DNA of 28,039 nucleotides from Seminavis robusta. Taxonomy: Eukaryota > Bacillariophyta > Bacillariophyceae > Naviculales > Naviculaceae. The notes under the pieces were generated by a model. The model made no database searches. It was not told the DNA's origin and worked only from the letters and a program-made list of their open reading frames with translations. How positions within the stretch are numbered: the first letter of the stretch is position 1; each line of letters begins with the position of its first letter. Positions 11,455-21,119 of the stretch are shown one piece after another. The translations under genes were made by a program, and so were the position numbers. Where the stretch lies: assembly GCA_903772945.1 (NCBI GenBank), contig CAICTM010001503.1, positions 1 to 28,039 on the forward strand, given 5' to 3'.

Positions 11455-14333
11455 TCAAAACTCTGCCTGCGTCGAGATGTTGCCACCACCCCGTGCTTCT
11501 GCTTCCTCGTTACCAGGGGTGGGCTCGACAACTCTTCGCGGTGATGCATCACTGCCTCCAACAGATCCAGATGAATCATTCAAGTTCAAATGACCAAGAA
11601 TTTCCTTGGCTTGGTATTCGATTGTGCACATCGGATCAGGCTGGTCCTTGTCTTGAATGGCTTGATCAGATCCACAACAGTAGCTGGGATCTATGACCAA
11701 TCTTTCCGAATGCGACTTCTGCTTTGTGGACTTGGTCGCCGTTCCTTGCTTCTTGTCGGCGGCCCCCTTCTTCGACGATGTTTTCTGTTTCTTTTTAGTT
11801 TCTACTCCTTCGCTCGATTTGCCATGCGCCTGGTTGACACCACAGCTTGGCGCCTGGTTGACACCACAGTTTTGAACCCAGCCTGGCTCGTAGCAGAATG
11901 GGAGAACATCTACGCACACAGTGTCAAAGGTGCTTGCCCATCCATCGCATCCATCTTCCTGGCAGGAATGGCAGGGCGCATGAAGCTTCTCCAATGAGGC
12001 AGCCACTCCATTGGTCGATGTGGACTTCTTCGCAGATGCAACGGGGGATTTTTTGGATGAAAATGTAGTGTCAAAACTCAGCGTTCCCTTGAACAGCTTG
12101 TCCCTTGCAGCCAGGACTAGAGACTCGAGCATCGGGGCAGTATGATGTCTGTCGTCTTTATTTTCCTGAGAAACACGGTAGACGGCCTTCGGTGATGAAG
12201 TACGTGATATGGTAACTCCGCTTTTCTCAAACACCGGAATTTCGACTTCACTGTTCAGATTCTCCCAGAATTGCAGGTTCGCCAAGCACTCCTCCTTTGC
12301 CTTTTCTGACTTGATCCACTCAGGAGAGTCGGGCTTCACATTTGCACTTACGAGTTCCTGGTGCTGTCTCATCGCCTTGATGTATGTTTCTCTTGCCTTC
12401 AGCTCTTTCTCGCCAACATAACAAACATCCTGAGGATCGCCACTCAGAGCAGGGGGTACAGCGGAGATGCTCTTAGGGGATGCAAGAGACGTTCCGCTCA
12501 GCACTCTTGGCGTCTCGGCTTGTGGACCGGCATTGAATTCTTCCCTCATTCGTTCCCAATACTCAATCTTTGCAAACCGTTCCTGCAAGATCTGTTGAGA
12601 CTTCACAACTTCAGGCGATGTTGGACTCATTCCCGACGAGAGGAGAGCCTGATTTTCTTGCAGAGCCTTGATGTAAGCTTCTCTTGCCCTCAGTTCCTGT
12701 GCTGCAATGCTTTCTTCTGTCATCAGTTCTTCTGTCATGTTGCCCTCTGTCTCGCCCTCTTTCCATCCATCATTGTGGAAAGATGTCACACGAGTCTTTA
12801 CCTTATGGGGTGACTCAACCTTGCTGCCGTTGTCAGATGCGACAATATCATCAATGACGCTGGTTCCAGATTCGCCGATCTCACCGTTCTTGCCTTTTTT
12901 GTCACCAATCTCATCGTTCTTGTCCTTGTTATCCTCAGATGCACCAATCTCATCCTTTCTGTCACCGCCAGTAGCAGCATTCAAGTCTGTGTTCCCAGCA
13001 GCATCTTGTAGCTTCTGAACAGCATCATCCAATGTTTTGACAAGGTCTGTCACCTCTGATGAGGCGCTACCTTCACCTGTAGTCATATCAGAATGAGGAG
13101 ACGGAGCCTTTGTTCTGCTGTGCTTGCTCTTAATCAAGCTGAAGGTCTTCTTGAATTTTGGTCCCCACTTTGCTTTATGTCTGCTAGATGATCTCCTAGT
13201 TTCCGATCCATTCTTACTGTCATTGGCAGATCCCGCAGCCCTCGAAGCATTCGATACAGCAAGCGGGTCATCGGTACCTGCTTCTGGACTTGATGCCTCC
13301 TCACCACTAGTGGCAACCTTCCGGTTGCCTTCTGATGAGTCTTCCTCTATCAAGTCGAATGTCCTCATCATGCGAATGGATTTCTCCAGACGGTTCGCAA
13401 ACTCAGTCAAGGATTCACCACCGGGGCGTGTTGAACTCTCAGACTCTCCGATATTGCCCTGTTCGCTGCCGCCGTCAGTGCCAGTGGGCTTCGACTTGAT
13501 GGAGGGGTTGCTCGATACTGTAGGACGGTTGGCTTTCAGGGCTAATGCACGAGCTTGCAGGGTGGTACGAAACAAAGATTCACGCATCGCCAAACTGGGA
13601 TCAAGCGCATCTTCATTTGGATTGGACAGAGCTTCAATCTCTCCATTGTCTTCTTTGTTGACTTGCTCCAGCATTGTAAGAGCATTGCCACCCTGCATTG
13701 GTTGAATGCAAAATAGGAAACCTTTTGAGGATTTGTAAAGAAACATCAGGTCCAATATAGGTGTATAACTTACTGATGGTGCATCCCTCTCTTCGGCTCC
13801 TTCTCTATCCATCTCTTCAGCTCCTTCTCTATCGTTTTCCGTCGTAGGCTCTCGCTGCTCCTCGGGTTGCCGAGAGTCTTCTTCAACGTCCTTTTCGAGG
13901 AATGATAGATAAACAAAGAAAATACCATGAGATTCAATTCTTAGGCGATAGCCGCTAAGCGCAACACACAAATTAGCCTCACCTTGATGTCCTCGTCGAA
14001 GAACTTCTTTCTGCGTCCAAGGGACGGTAACCAATGTGGCGATTTTCTAGAGTCTCTTTTCTTGAAGGAACTGGATCGTTTTTTGGGAGATAGTGCCGGT
14101 TCCTCTTCCATTTGCTCCAGCTTGTCTTGCATGTCTTGCAACTCTTGCAACCTTGACTTGCTTCCCTCCAGGACCTTCCTGAAAGCCGAGAGCTCTCGTC
14201 GAATTCCACTTCGAACCTTTGTTGAAAAACTTCCACCACTAGGACGGGTGCTTGGTTGTTCCTTTTCCAACTCTAGCTGCTTGGTGACGATTGTCGCCGT
14301 TTCTATCTCATTTTGCATCTCCTGTAAACTCAT
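11455..14333 (-). CDS. Unknown 901-residue low-complexity protein with a duplicated charged module
   Basis: Not recognised. Three exons (14333-13983, 13890-13774, 13692-11455) joined by phase-0 GT-AG introns of 92 and 81 bp. The N-terminus is a likely coiled coil (QELQDMQDKLEQMEEE) followed by a basic patch (KKRSSSFKKRDSRK). Exon 2 encodes an acidic repeat of the type DREGAEE. A Ser/Asp/Lys-rich disordered middle contains NDEIG/NGEIG repeats. Two related modules follow, at residues about 489-542 and 586-638, sharing EL+ARE-YIKA, a SPE--KS block and a YW/FWE ending. Near the C-terminus is a Cys-rich stretch (CHSCQEDGCDGW and further Cys), then two CGVNQA units. It has no signal peptide or clear membrane segment. 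A cytosolic or nuclear scaffold is possible, but this is a guess. It is divergent from the cyclophilin gene. Confidence 0.8.
11826..11873. repeat. 24-bp direct repeat inside the unknown 901-residue gene
   Basis: GCGCCTGGTTGACACCACAG occurs twice in a row with a 24-bp period. It encodes two tandem copies of a Cys-Gly-Val-Asn-Gln-Ala unit on the minus strand. The period is a multiple of three, so the frame is kept. Confidence 0.8.
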
Positions 14334-15346
14334 GGTGCAAACAACGTATTGACTAAGGATATCTTATCTTTCGTCGCATGTGAATGGGGCTTGGTTTGTT
14401 GATCTACATGTACCTCTTTATTGTTGGAAGCTCGTTGAGAAAAGAAACTGTTGGAGGGAGAAAAGGATCACTTTTTGCCAAAGTGCATGCACGACTCAAT
14501 GTCACGGCTATGTCACAATCCCAGAGGCGACGAGTCAGCGATCTCGGCCTTGGTATCCCGAGAAGATGAGCGAAGAAGAGAGTGAGGGGAACCATCGATA
14601 CTCTCAGCTAGCATGAGATTGGATTCAAATGGCGCACCTGATAACAATCCACAATCCTCTCGCATTGTTTATCAATGATTCGATGCTAACGTTTTAGTTG
14701 CGTGGTACCGCCGGCACCCGCTCTAGGCACCGGTACTACCGTACGAGCGACCTGGCTACGAGGCAAACAGCCACAAGTGGAGCAGATCGAAGCTTGTAAT
14801 CCGTTTAGCTCGTTGTTATCTACAGTGTTGCTCGTTGCTATCTACAGTTGCTCTATTCTGGTGTTTCTACTCTGCGACTGGCTGCTGTTTTCCCTGGAAG
14901 CCACTCGTCCATCAGTCTCTATAGAAACCAATTGCCTCAAGTACTCTGTAGAATCCACAATCGGCAAGCAAACCCTGCTGCCGATACTTCGTCAGCTGTA
15001 CTACGAGGTACTAGCTAGTAGCCAGCTATTTCCAAGGTATCAAAATCTAATGGAGGCTCCAGCCACCATAGAAGTTGAAGCCCACCCTCCCTGGGCCACT
15101 TGGTACCGGTGGTCCGAACAGGTTCCGACCACGGATTTCAAGCAAACGGTCAAAAACGCGACGTCAGCAGATCTTTTAGTCCAACGAGTCAAAGATCCAA
15201 TGTGTCACTTTCTCCGGATCCATCATCACGCAAGATCTGGGTGCGGAGTTGCACGGCCTCCGCCGGTCCACTGATAATCACAGAAAAACATCTGCCCCAG
15301 ATACTACCCAGCTCCCCTCCGATCCAGTAGCTCAATTCATCATCAA
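14334..15346. other. Divergent intergenic region, no supported gene
   Basis: About 1.0 kb between the starts of the unknown 901-residue gene (minus) and the cyclophilin (plus). It carries GGTACC/ACCGGT words (14703-14735 and about 15100) and a CTAGCTAG (15011-15018). A long open frame at 14702-15274 begins at GTG, not ATG, and looks accidental. The region presumably contains both promoters and the leaders. Confidence 0.45.
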
Positions 15347-16570
15347 ATGAAGACCTCCGCCATGTTCTCTACCGCTCTCTTTGCTGTCTCTTCTACGGCT
15401 GCCAGTGCCTTTGCACCTCGATCTGGCCTCGCTTTCAAGCATGCAGCCACCCGTGCCTATTCTCGTTCCAGCATCGCTATGATGGCTGGAAATCCCAAAG
15501 GTTCGTACCAAAAATTAATTGTATCTGGATTCATTCAATCCATGCGGCTTGTCTTGATAAAAAGTTCTGATCAACATGCTTGTTTCTTTGTTACCATACG
15601 GCAGTTTACTTTGACATGGAAGTTGGAGGAGAAGAAGTTGGACGAATCACTTTTGAACTTCGAGCTGATGTTGCTCCCAAGACCGCAGAAAACTTCAGGG
15701 CCCTCTGCACTGGAGAACAAGGATTTGGGTATCAAGGAAGTTCCTTCCATCGTGTGATTCCACAGGCAAGTGAAGTGGCAGATTTTTCTCAGTTTTGAAA
15801 AAGTTGACAACTTGCTTGGCTGACCGTCTTGGTTCATTGCTTTTTCTTTTTGCCATGGTTCTTTCAGTTCATGTGCCAAGGTTAGTTTGTTTCCTTTAAT
15901 GTGTGCCTTGGTGTATCATGGCAATGACCGTTTTTGAAAGCTTTCTCACCATGTACATGTATCTGGGGCTCTGTTTGGTCTTTGCAGGAGGCGATTTTAC
16001 AAATCACAATGGAACTGGTAGGTTTCTCCAAACGTTCATTGGACAGCAAATTCATGCCTTTTTTGCTCCTATGAATACAATCTCTAACATGATGATATCC
16101 AAAACACTGCTCCAGGTGGTAAATCCATTTATGGCGAGAAGTTCGAGGACGAAAACTTTGACCTGAAGCACGAGGGAAGGGGAATCCTTTCAATGGCAAA
16201 TGCTGGTCCTGTATGTTTAATACCTGTCAATCACCTGTGCTGGAAATTTAACTGTATGTTGATCACTGACCCTTGCATTGCGAATTCCACCGTTTCAGGG
16301 TACCAATGGAAGCCAATTCTTTATCTGCACCGTTGATACTCCTTGGCTAGATGGACGACACGTGGTCTTTGGAAAAGTTGTTGGTATGTAACAGATTACG
16401 CGTACCTCTGATGTTTGCTTGTTTTTGGGGGATTGTAAATCTCAACTCAGGCTCAATCTTCCTTTGAAGATGGACTTGATGTCGTCGACAAGATCGAATC
16501 TGTAGGCTCACAAAGTGGAGCCACTGCAGCACCCGTTACGATCAAAGAAAGCGGAGAGATTCTTGACTAA
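15347..16570 (+). CDS. Plastid-type cyclophilin, peptidyl-prolyl cis-trans isomerase
   Basis: Seven exons: 15347-15500, 15605-15765, 15868-15880, 15988-16017, 16116-16210, 16299-16383 and 16470-16570, summing to 639 nt (212 aa). The N-terminus is a signal peptide ([17 protein letters not shown]) followed by FAPRSG, giving the ASA-FAP plastid import motif, then a Ser/Arg-rich transit-like stretch. The mature cyclophilin domain starts about residue 52 (VYFDMEVGG). Catalytic residues fall at the canonical spacing: Arg101 and Phe106 in FHRVIPQFMCQG, Gln109, Trp167 and His172 in [12 protein letters not shown]. It catalyses proline isomerisation and should assist folding in the plastid stroma (targeting is inferred). 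The intron after exon 2 has a GC donor (GCAAGT), and exons 3 and 4 are only 13 and 30 nt. The acceptor of exon 7 is the least certain. Confidence 0.94.
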
Positions 16571-17504
16571 GGCACAGCTCTCAATGAGCGAACTGCTGGT
16601 ACACAGAAGCATTGTTCGTGCCAAGCCGTCTTCGCTTGGCGATAGCCTTGGTTGGGCTCGTCCAGATGATTAGCCAAGCAATAGTGCAGTAATCTAGTAC
16701 CTACCGTAGCTAGCTAGTGTTAGTCTTTCTTCTCTGAAACTTCCCGGTGACTCCAGAAGACACCGACTCCGGCGAAGTTGTCGCAAATCCCAACAGGGCA
16801 TCAGCTATCAACTCTAAATCTGATCCATTGGTTGCCATAAGGTCAAGCTTCCGAATTGGGACAAAAGATGGTCCAATATTGAGCATTCTGGGACATCAAT
16901 CATACCATACCGGTACCCCATAAATGCTCCACCACGGCCGCCCCCGTCTTGTCGCACTTCTTTTGGGTAGACTCGGCCGTACGGTAGTTTCCTTTTCCTT
17001 GTACGACAAGCCATTGGCAAGTCACACAAGGCTTCACTCGCAGCACTGAGACTCGTATTGATTTGGAAAACACAGTCGCGGAACTTTCTTTTAGCTGGCG
17101 AAGATTCTCACAAGAAACCAATAAAGTGGCTGTCAATCTCCTTTGGAAATCGTGATTCAAACAGTGTGCTCCATCCTACAAATTGCATGTACCGGTACAT
17201 TGAAGGCAGGCTATCGTACTCGTACCAATGCCTCCAACTCACTGTATCACTGAACGAACATCCGCGCTTAGCGCTCCTCATTACTGCTGTACTAGGAAGT
17301 ATTGACATTGAAAACATAATGCCAAGGCTCCCAACACCATTGAGAACACTTTTTCTACGGTGCGACATTCCACTATATCATTGTCAAAAATCCTACTGAA
17401 TGAAAGGATCGTCAACATTCAACCACAAGCTCAACAACCTATTTTCTTACGTGCAGATATCAAGCAATACCCAAGTATACCAAGTACTAGCTAGCTAGTA
17501 GGGC
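16571..17504. other. Convergent intergenic region, no supported gene
   Basis: Between the 3-prime ends of the cyclophilin (plus) and the thioredoxin-like gene (minus). It carries CTAGCTAG words (16710-16717 and 17487-17498) and ACCGGTAC words (about 16908 and 17190). Overlapping open frames at 17058-17399 (plus) and 17108-17368 (minus) have no recognisable content, and I do not call them. Confidence 0.45.
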
Positions 17505-18103
17505 TTAAAAGTCCAGATCTTCCAGCATAAAAACTTGTTCTTCGGGAGCTCCAGCGATTTGATCAGGCTTTGAATTCTCTTTGTCCTCTTCAATCACCAA
17601 AATACCCGGAACATTGTCGAAGTCAACTTTTGAGGCTCCCCCCTTCTGCACAATGTTCCCAGTTTTGTCCAAAACGACGTAGAAAGGAACAGACTTGAAC
17701 CCCAAAACCTTCTTTGCAGTTTCTTTGTCGTTTGGTGCCATAAAGTAGTGGGCAATGTGACTCCATCGTGGATCGTTATCTTTCTCAATAATCTCCCTCG
17801 CTCCATCCAACTGATCACAACAGATCGAAATGAATTTGATCTCATTATATTGAGGATCTTGAGCCAATTTGTCGAGTTTATCCAGAGCATCAGGACAGCG
17901 AGTGCATCTAGTAGTCCAAAAGTCTGAGGCGCCACGGCGCCACCAATGACGCAAACAAGTTAGAAATCAGCAGATTGCAACGAACGAAGCACCAGCCAGA
18001 ATAAGCACGTACCAATAATGGTGTTTCGTCCACTGACAACATCAGTGGTAGTGTGCGCCTCAGCCGAGGTCAAGCATCGAAGAGGAAGATCAGGGAGCGC
18101 CAT
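17505..18103 (-). CDS. Thioredoxin-fold protein with a CTRC redox motif
   Basis: Two exons, 18103-18013 and 17923-17505, with an 89-bp GT-AG intron at phase 1; total 510 nt (169 aa). The start ATG has the context AACCATGGCG. The joined sequence gives NTIIDFWTTRCTRCPDAL, the beta-strand plus W-x3-C-x2-C site of the thioredoxin superfamily (Cys37, Cys40). KFISICCDQLDGAREII and a SVPFYVVLDKTGNIV block with the cis-proline follow. The layout resembles TlpA/ResA/peroxiredoxin-like thiol oxidoreductases rather than classical thioredoxin (WCGPC). The C-terminus is an acidic tail (EEQVFMLEDLDF). There is no signal peptide, so it is probably cytosolic. A thiol-disulfide exchange role is inferred from the motif; the substrate is unknown. 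Confidence 0.85.
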
Positions 18104-18493
18104 GGTTTGGTTAGAAAGGATACTGGTACCTGGTACCAATACACAGCAGATTGACGGCTGCGTTTGAAAGGGAGCCTTTTTCGGAGAAACTTCGACTTCG
18201 CGCCAAAAACAATTTCGCGCCTTGAATTAAAATCCGTCAGAGCTGTAAATATATCGTGTGCTGCAGTTGATCAAATCACCTTTCTCTCAGGAAGACGACG
18301 GCACCATGGTGGTACCGGGTTCGGTACAACCAACTAGCTAGAGCATCATATCGGAGTTGCGGGGAATTTGACAACTGGTACTAATGTCCTGATGAAACTT
18401 TGTCTTGTGCCTGGACCTCTGTGGAAATAGGGTCATTTCCAGTCGTGAAACGAATTTTAGTCGTGTCAACGCATGTTCAACTGCACGCATGCA

Positions 18494-18640
18494 CGTCTCC
18501 TATTCCATGTTTAGAAATAGGAGACGAGTCCCGTCTCCTATTTGAAATAGGAGACGTCTCCTATTTTCGAAAATGAAATAGGAGATCGACTTAACAAATA
18601 GGAGGTCGACTAACAAAATAGGAGACGTCTCCTATTTTCG
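18494..18640. repeat. Cluster of palindromes built on TAGGAGACG / CGTCTCCTA
   Basis: The word TAGGAGACG or its reverse complement occurs about eight times, exact or nearly so, in 150 bp (18494, 18518, 18532, 18548, 18555, about 18579, about 18599, 18619, 18626). Two pairs form perfect palindromes around TAGGAGACGTCTCCTA: 22 bp at 18545-18566 and 24 bp at 18615-18638. A third pair (18515-18526 with 18532-18543) is a 12-bp stem with a 5-base loop. The cluster ends about 128 bp upstream of the transposase start. Confidence 0.9.
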
Positions 18641-18705
18641 ACATAACTCTTCTAGTGGAGACCCCTAATGCCATACCACGCGTAATCCAATGCTCCAAGC
18701 TACAC

Positions 18706-18712
18706 TATAAAA
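18706..18712 (+). promoter_or_regulatory. Candidate TATA box of the transposase gene
   Basis: TATAAAA lies 55 bp upstream of the transposase ATG and just after the palindrome cluster. Spacing would leave a leader of roughly 30 bases. This is a prediction from the word and its position only. Confidence 0.45.
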
Positions 18713-18767
18713 CAAGCCACACAGCACTAACAGCAGCACACTAGCTAGTAGCAAGAGGAACAATAGG

Positions 18768-19733
18768 ATGTTGGACGACGATGCGGGTGGTGATTCTGAT
18801 GGAGATATCTCTGTGGAGATTGTGTATACTGCCAAAGAGATGCTGAAAGAGGGGCTCTTGTTTGCTGGAGTTTCCAAGAAGAAGATGAGGAAGCACAAGA
18901 ATGCAACCAATCGTCAAACCTTCATTGACCGATATGGGTCAAGTCCTGAAGTTGTGTGCCACATTTGGGAAGATCTTCAACTTGCTCCAGATGAGAATGA
19001 TCGTGTTTTCGGCCGGAAGCTTAAGATCCTTTACTTCCTTCATGCAATGCACTTTCTCAAACGATATGAGGAAGAATCGGAACGTGCCCTCTCCACGGGT
19101 TGGAGTCGGGACACTTGCCGAGATTGGGGTTGGTATTATGTGGAGAAGATACAAGCTTTAAAGAAGGTCAAGATCGTGTGGCCGGAAAAATACAACAATT
19201 TATCTACTCCAAGGTGGGCTCTCACTGTGGAGGGCACTCATTGTTGGATATACGAACCTGGTCATCCAGAGTTTTCTATGGATTCTGAGTTCTTTTCCCA
19301 CAAATACAACAAAGCAGGGGTGAATTATGAGATTGGCATTGACATGGAATCAAGCAAAGTTATTTGGCTGAATGGCCTATACAAGGCTGGAGAGAACGAT
19401 CAAATCACATTCCGCAACCGAGGTTTGAGGGCAAAGATGGAAGAAATGGGTGTGGTTGGCATTGCTGACGGTGGCTACTATGCTCAAGAAGATTTCCACC
19501 TTCTCTCGACCTACAATGCAGCTGATGAGCCTCTCCTAAGAAAATTCAAAAGGAGAGCATTGCGTCGGCACGAGAAATTCAACGGCATGACGAAGACGTT
19601 TGGCTGCCTCTCGAAGAGGTTTCGCCATCCGGTGGAGAAGTTTCCTTGCTGTTTTGAGGCTGTGTCGGTGATCTGCCAGTATCAGCTTGATCACGGTCGT
19701 CCCCTCTTTAATATCCTTGTTGAGGGGATGTAG
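18768..19733 (+). CDS. PIF/Harbinger-like DDE transposase (DDE_Tnp_4 type)
   Basis: Single-exon frame of 321 aa. The N-terminal part (about 40-130) has a basic start and a helical region. The nuclease-like region begins RWALTVEGTHCW, continues through FFSHKYNKAGVNYEIGI and WLNGLYKAGENDQ, then GIADGGY, and closes with RHEKFNGMTKTF and FRHPVEKFPCCFEAVSVICQ. By family knowledge the three acidic positions lie in the VDG-H, ADxGY and E-FNG blocks. Here they read Glu155, Asp234 and Glu269, so the first is Glu where Asp is usual. The frame is otherwise undamaged. Its 5-prime side carries a palindrome cluster and a TATA-like word. The second, DNA-binding protein of classical Harbinger elements is not seen; the converging zinc-finger gene is the only nearby candidate (inference). 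Confidence 0.85.
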   Translation: MLDDDAGGDSDGDISVEIVYTAKEMLKEGLLFAGVSKKKMRKHKNATNRQTFIDRYGSSPEVVCHIWEDLQLAPDENDRVFGRKLKILYFLHAMHFLKRYEEESERALSTGWSRDTCRDWGWYYVEKIQALKKVKIVWPEKYNNLSTPRWALTVEGTHCWIYEPGHPEFSMDSEFFSHKYNKAGVNYEIGIDMESSKVIWLNGLYKAGENDQITFRNRGLRAKMEEMGVVGIADGGYYAQEDFHLLSTYNAADEPLLRKFKRRALRRHEKFNGMTKTFGCLSKRFRHPVEKFPCCFEAVSVICQYQLDHGRPLFNILVEGM

Positions 19734-19839
19734 CTCGCTTAAACTATTGTCCCTAGTTTCATTTATCCGAAGCTAGTTCCGCTTTCACGTTAGCTGACAA
19801 TCAACCACTGTGGATGCAACATTTTATCTAGTTATGTGA

Positions 19840-20129
19840 CTACCAGCTCCTATCTCGTTCATCGTCATCATCATCATCTAATGAGCGTTTTTTGTTCAAA
19901 TCCCCCGTACGAACGAAGTTCTTCATCGAGCCAAGCAATTCATCGGCAGCATCTTCCAATTTCTGAACAGGATCATCGTCATCGTCCATGTCATCAAGCA
20001 GCGCCTCGTCATCCGAGTCGTCTTGTTCTAGATCCATTCCTGCTGCTGTTGCTCCCTCCGCCGTAGATGTGTTTTTGCTACTGCTGCCCATCACTGCGCG
20101 TCCCAAGGAAGATAATCCTCCAATAGCAG
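19840..20129 (-). pseudogene. 3-prime half of a C2HC zinc-finger gene split by an LTR retrotransposon
   Basis: This is the acidic C-terminal half of the gene whose 5-prime half is at 24493-24923. On its own it looks like an 83-codon ORF starting at 20091, but the frame is open further upstream to the retrotransposon boundary at 20129 (reading AIGGLSSLGRAV). It contains EQDDSDDEALLDDMDDDDD, a short helical stretch PVQKLEDAADELLGSMKN, and a DDDDDDERD tail. Taking 24923-24493 plus 20125-19840, which counts the 4-bp duplication once, gives 717 nt: 239 codons with one stop. The 3-prime end converges on the transposase gene, 107 bp away. Confidence 0.85.
20126..20129. repeat. Target-site duplication, left copy (GCAG)
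   Basis: GCAG immediately precedes the TG that begins the LTR at 20130, and the same GCAG follows the CA end of the other LTR at 24493-24496. Four bases alone is weak evidence. The restored reading frame across the junction makes it convincing. Confidence 0.75.
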
Positions 20130-20582
20130 TGCACTACGCTAAAAGCTAGTGTAAAGATCTTTCGAGTGTTTTGAGTTTGAGAGAATGAAAGTTATGAGAG
20201 GATTAGAAAATGGAGGATTAGAAAGCTATAAAAAACTAATCAACGAGGTGAAGAGGGGCGGGAGGAGTAATCAACAATCAAAGGATTGTAGATCTGATCT
20301 CCCGCGGGATACTGTAGATTGTGATAGAGTAGGTTTTGTTAGTAATCCTACGTCTTTACACGATCCTAAAACGGACGCGTGGAAGATCAGTCTAGTTTAT
20401 CTGTAGCGTGGAGTACTACACGCTGGCTAAATCTCTTGCGCGATGTTTCATCATCAATCTAGTATGACTAGAGCGGTCATTGAGAATTCTGTCTCTAATG
20501 ACTATTCGCGCAGGACTATGTCATGAGTCGAAATCAGACCCTCTATGATCGAGTCGCGAGTAGGTGAAGAGCGTGTATTTGC
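20130..20582 (-). repeat. 3-prime LTR of retrotransposon A
   Basis: Shares an ordered series of blocks with 24097-24492 and 27666-28039: CTACGCTAAAAGC, AAAGATCTTTCGAGTGTTTT, GAAAGTTATGAGAGGATTAG, TCTCCCGCGGGA, GGACGCGTGGA, GCGATGTTTCATCATCAA and GATCGAGTCGCGA. The outer edge is set by the GCAG duplication and the TG dinucleotide. The inner edge (about 20582) is approximate. Confidence 0.85.
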
Positions 20583-20596
20583 TTCGCCCCTGACAG
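20583..20596 (-). other. Candidate polypurine tract of retrotransposon A
   Basis: On the minus strand, TGTCAGGGGCGAA directly precedes the 3-prime LTR. A G-rich purine run at this position is where plus-strand priming is expected in Ty3/gypsy elements. The call rests on position and composition only. Confidence 0.45.
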
Positions 20597-21119
20597 GGTA
20601 CGGGAAGGCACGCATCAGTCGGAGGAGCTCATGAATTAAGTGCAGGGGCCTCTCCGGGAGGAGTGATTGTGCGTCGTCTAGATGGCATCTACAGGGTCAG
20701 GCTTGTTGGGTGTAAATACTTATGTTCCAGTTCTGGAGGACTGTGCGCTATTGGCGTAGTTATGTCGAGCGTACGGTGCCTTGTTTTGCTCGGTCTGCGT
20801 TGTGGACCTTGTGCGGTGGCGGACCGTTTTACGGTTCTGACCGTGTCATCTGTGTCGTTGACTGGTTGTGATGAGGGACGTTTGCCGTGTTTCTCCTTAT
20901 TGTGTTTTTCTGGATAAGGTGTTGGCGACGGTTCTTAATGTATTTCCGGTTTGTTTTGACACGGATGTGGTGAATATTGTCACGATTGACGCGCACGAAC
21001 TTGCGACGAAGTCCATTTTCATCCCGGAGAGTCTTCTCGACCTCTACGCAGGACTCACGTTCTCTTGTCCATGACGACCGGTCAGGGATACTGGGTAACC
21101 CACGTCTTGTTCATAACGA

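Noticed and set aside
14702..15274. 190-codon open frame upstream of the cyclophilin with a hydrophobic segment
   Set aside because: It begins at GTG, lies in a divergent promoter region, has no recognisable motif, and is rich in the GGTACC/ACCGGT words typical of intergenic DNA here.
17058..17399. Overlapping open frames on both strands between cyclophilin and the thioredoxin-like gene
   Set aside because: Neither has a recognisable domain or splice context; both sit in a convergent intergenic region.
19840..20106. Independent small acidic protein of 83-88 residues
   Set aside because: Its frame continues upstream to the retrotransposon edge and joins the zinc-finger frame exactly when the element is removed.
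20950..21060. Possible integrase C-terminal remnant on the minus strand of retrotransposon A
   Set aside because: A stretch reading RKFVRVNRDNIHHIRVK has a vague resemblance to gypsy integrase tails, but it is too short and damaged to support.
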